Assembly: GCA_027341705.1 (NCBI GenBank)
Contig: DAIELO010000050.1
Span: 1 to 7,619, forward strand
Origin: Caryophanales bacterium
Lineage (GTDB): Bacteria > Bacillota > Bacilli > Alicyclobacillales > SLC66
DNA: 7,619 nucleotides
Direction: 5' to 3'
Position numbers and translations under genes: made by a program. Positions 6,492 to 7,619 of this stretch are shown piece after piece; the stretch's first letter is position 1; the number at the start of each line of letters is the position of its first letter. A model generated the notes under the pieces. The model made no database searches and was not told the DNA's origin. It saw only the letters and a program-made list of their open reading frames with translations.

Positions 6492-7619
6492 TTAGACGCG
6501 CTCAAACACGCCCGCCGCACCCATGCCACCACCGATGCACATTGTCACCAAACCATAACGTCCATCACGACGTTGTAGTTCATTTAAAAGTGTGACTGTT
6601 TGCCTCGAACCTGTACATCCCAAAGGATGTCCAAGCGCAATAGCGCCACCATTGACATTCACCTTGTCAAGATCCATTCCTAGTTCTCTTATGACATAGA
6701 GAGACTGGGAAGCAAATGCCTCATTCAATTCGATGACATCCATATCAGCAATTGTTAATCCAGCCTTTTGAAGCGCTTTTGGTACCGCTGCAACAGGCCC
6801 AATACCCATGATATCAGGATCAACACCTGCCACTGCAAAGGAACGAAACACCCCTAAAGGCTTCAATCCTTCTTTCTGTGCGCGATCAGCAGACATCATC
6901 ACAAGTGCAGCCGCACCATCACTTGTTTGCGACGAATTACCTGCCGTCACGCTACCTGTGACATTAAAAGCTGGCTTTAATTTTGCTAATGCTTCTAACG
7001 ACGTATCCTTGCGCACCCCTTCATCTGTATCAAACACGAACTGTTTAACGCGAGGTCGACCCGCTTCATCCGTATCTGAGAGAGTAATGTCAAGAGGGAT
7101 GATTTCATCCTTAAACTTTCCCCCATCAATTGCCGCGGCTGCCCTTTGATGACTCCTCAGGGCAAATTCGTCCTGCTCCGCACGCGATATCTGAAATCTT
7201 CTTGCTACTTCTTCGGCGGTATGACCCATCGACATGTACGATTCAGGATAATGTTCAGCCAGATACGGGTTGGGAGAAATATTATACCCCCCCATTGGCA
7301 ATCGACTCATGCTTTCTACGCCACCGGCTACCAGCACCTCGTTCATGCCTGTCTGAATAGCCTGAGCGGCCATCGCAATCGTCTGCAAACCAGAACTGCA
7401 AAAACGATTGACAGTCATCCCTGCAACTGACGTAGGTAGACCTGCACGCAAAGCGATAATCCGCGCCATATTCATTCCTTGTTCTGCTTCTGGTGTAGCA
7501 CAACCGATGATTAGATCTTCAATAAGTGCCGGATCCAATTGCGACACACGTTTGATCACACCTTCGAGTACGGCTGCACCGTAATCGTCCGGACGAGTCT
7601 GACGCAAAGAGCCTTTACC
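6492..7619 (-). CDS. fadA: Acetyl-CoA acyltransferase (3-ketoacyl-CoA thiolase), FadA type, 5' end outside the window
   Basis: Thiolase for the last step of beta-oxidation, cleaving 3-ketoacyl-CoA with CoA to acetyl-CoA and a shortened acyl-CoA. The frame is open to the window edge, giving 375 residues of a usual ~390, so about 15 N-terminal residues and the true start are missing. The first visible residues, [12 protein letters not shown], match the internal segment after the usual N-terminal strand, so the TTG at 7607 is a leucine codon rather than a start. Counting visible residues, the nucleophile is Cys74 in [14 protein letters not shown] is at 299-302, the catalytic His331 is in [10 protein letters not shown], and the second catalytic Cys361 is in [12 protein letters not shown] at the C terminus. 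All catalytic residues are present. In B. subtilis the order fadN-fadA-fadE is an operon; the same order here predicts a FadN-like hydratase/dehydrogenase just beyond 7619. A biosynthetic acetoacetyl-CoA thiolase is less likely given fadE next door. Confidence 0.95.
   Translation of the reverse strand, partial: GKGSLRQTRPDDYGAAVLEGVIKRVSQLDPALIEDLIIGCATPEAEQGMNMARIIALRAGLPTSVAGMTVNRFCSSGLQTIAMAAQAIQTGMNEVLVAGGVESMSRLPMGGYNISPNPYLAEHYPESYMSMGHTAEEVARRFQISRAEQDEFALRSHQRAAAAIDGGKFKDEIIPLDITLSDTDEAGRPRVKQFVFDTDEGVRKDTSLEALAKLKPAFNVTGSVTAGNSSQTSDGAAALVMMSADRAQKEGLKPLGVFRSFAVAGVDPDIMGIGPVAAVPKALQKAGLTIADMDVIELNEAFASQSLYVIRELGMDLDKVNVNGGAIALGHPLGCTGSRQTVTLLNELQRRDGRYGLVTMCIGGGMGAAGVFERV

Noticed and set aside
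7282..7607. Apparent start of the thiolase at TTG 7607 and an overlapping 73-residue minus-strand frame
   Set aside because: The thiolase frame continues in family-typical sequence to the window edge, and the overlapping frame is a shadow of it.

Overview
The window reads as ordinary chromosomal DNA of a Gram-positive Bacilli-type bacterium (Firmicutes). The reasons are AGGAGG-type ribosome binding sites paired with TTG and GTG starts, a secreted LysM-3D (YocH/YabE-like) cell-wall protein, and a thiolase followed by a long acyl-CoA dehydrogenase in the arrangement of the Bacillus subtilis fadNAE operon. An Alicyclobacillus-like or other spore-forming Bacillales host is a guess from family resemblance. 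There are no rRNA, tRNA, CRISPR or transposase signals.

Layout from right to left, following the minus strand. At 7619-6492 lies a FadA-type 3-ketoacyl-CoA thiolase whose first ~15 residues are outside the window. After 46 bp comes a 591-residue FadE-type acyl-CoA dehydrogenase (6445-4670). A divergent pair then sits at 4632-3153. One member is a plus-strand secreted LysM + 3D-domain protein (3670-4632), which ends 37 bp from the end of fadE. The other is a minus-strand, one-TM, coiled-coil-like protein of unknown function (3572-3153). Next come a TetR-family regulator (3055-2423) with its own promoter and an operator-like palindrome, and, 15 bp further on, a fused coenzyme B12-dependent isobutyryl-CoA mutase, IcmF (2407 to beyond base 1). 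The first 802 codons of icmF are visible and carry the B12-binding domain, the G-protein chaperone domain and about half of the mutase barrel.

The metabolic genes fit one theme. FadE and FadA catalyse the first and last steps of beta-oxidation. IcmF interconverts n-butyryl-CoA and isobutyryl-CoA, linking straight-chain beta-oxidation intermediates to branched-chain (valine-type) acyl-CoA metabolism. The TetR protein resembles regulators of fatty-acid degradation in Bacilli and probably responds to an acyl-CoA, autoregulating itself together with icmF. The two envelope genes between them have no obvious metabolic link.

I did not find a convincing new system. The points most worth a second look are the Phe/Gln specificity pair in IcmF, the palindrome over the tetR start site, and the unexplained His/Pro-rich tail of the LysM-3D protein with its divergent membrane partner.
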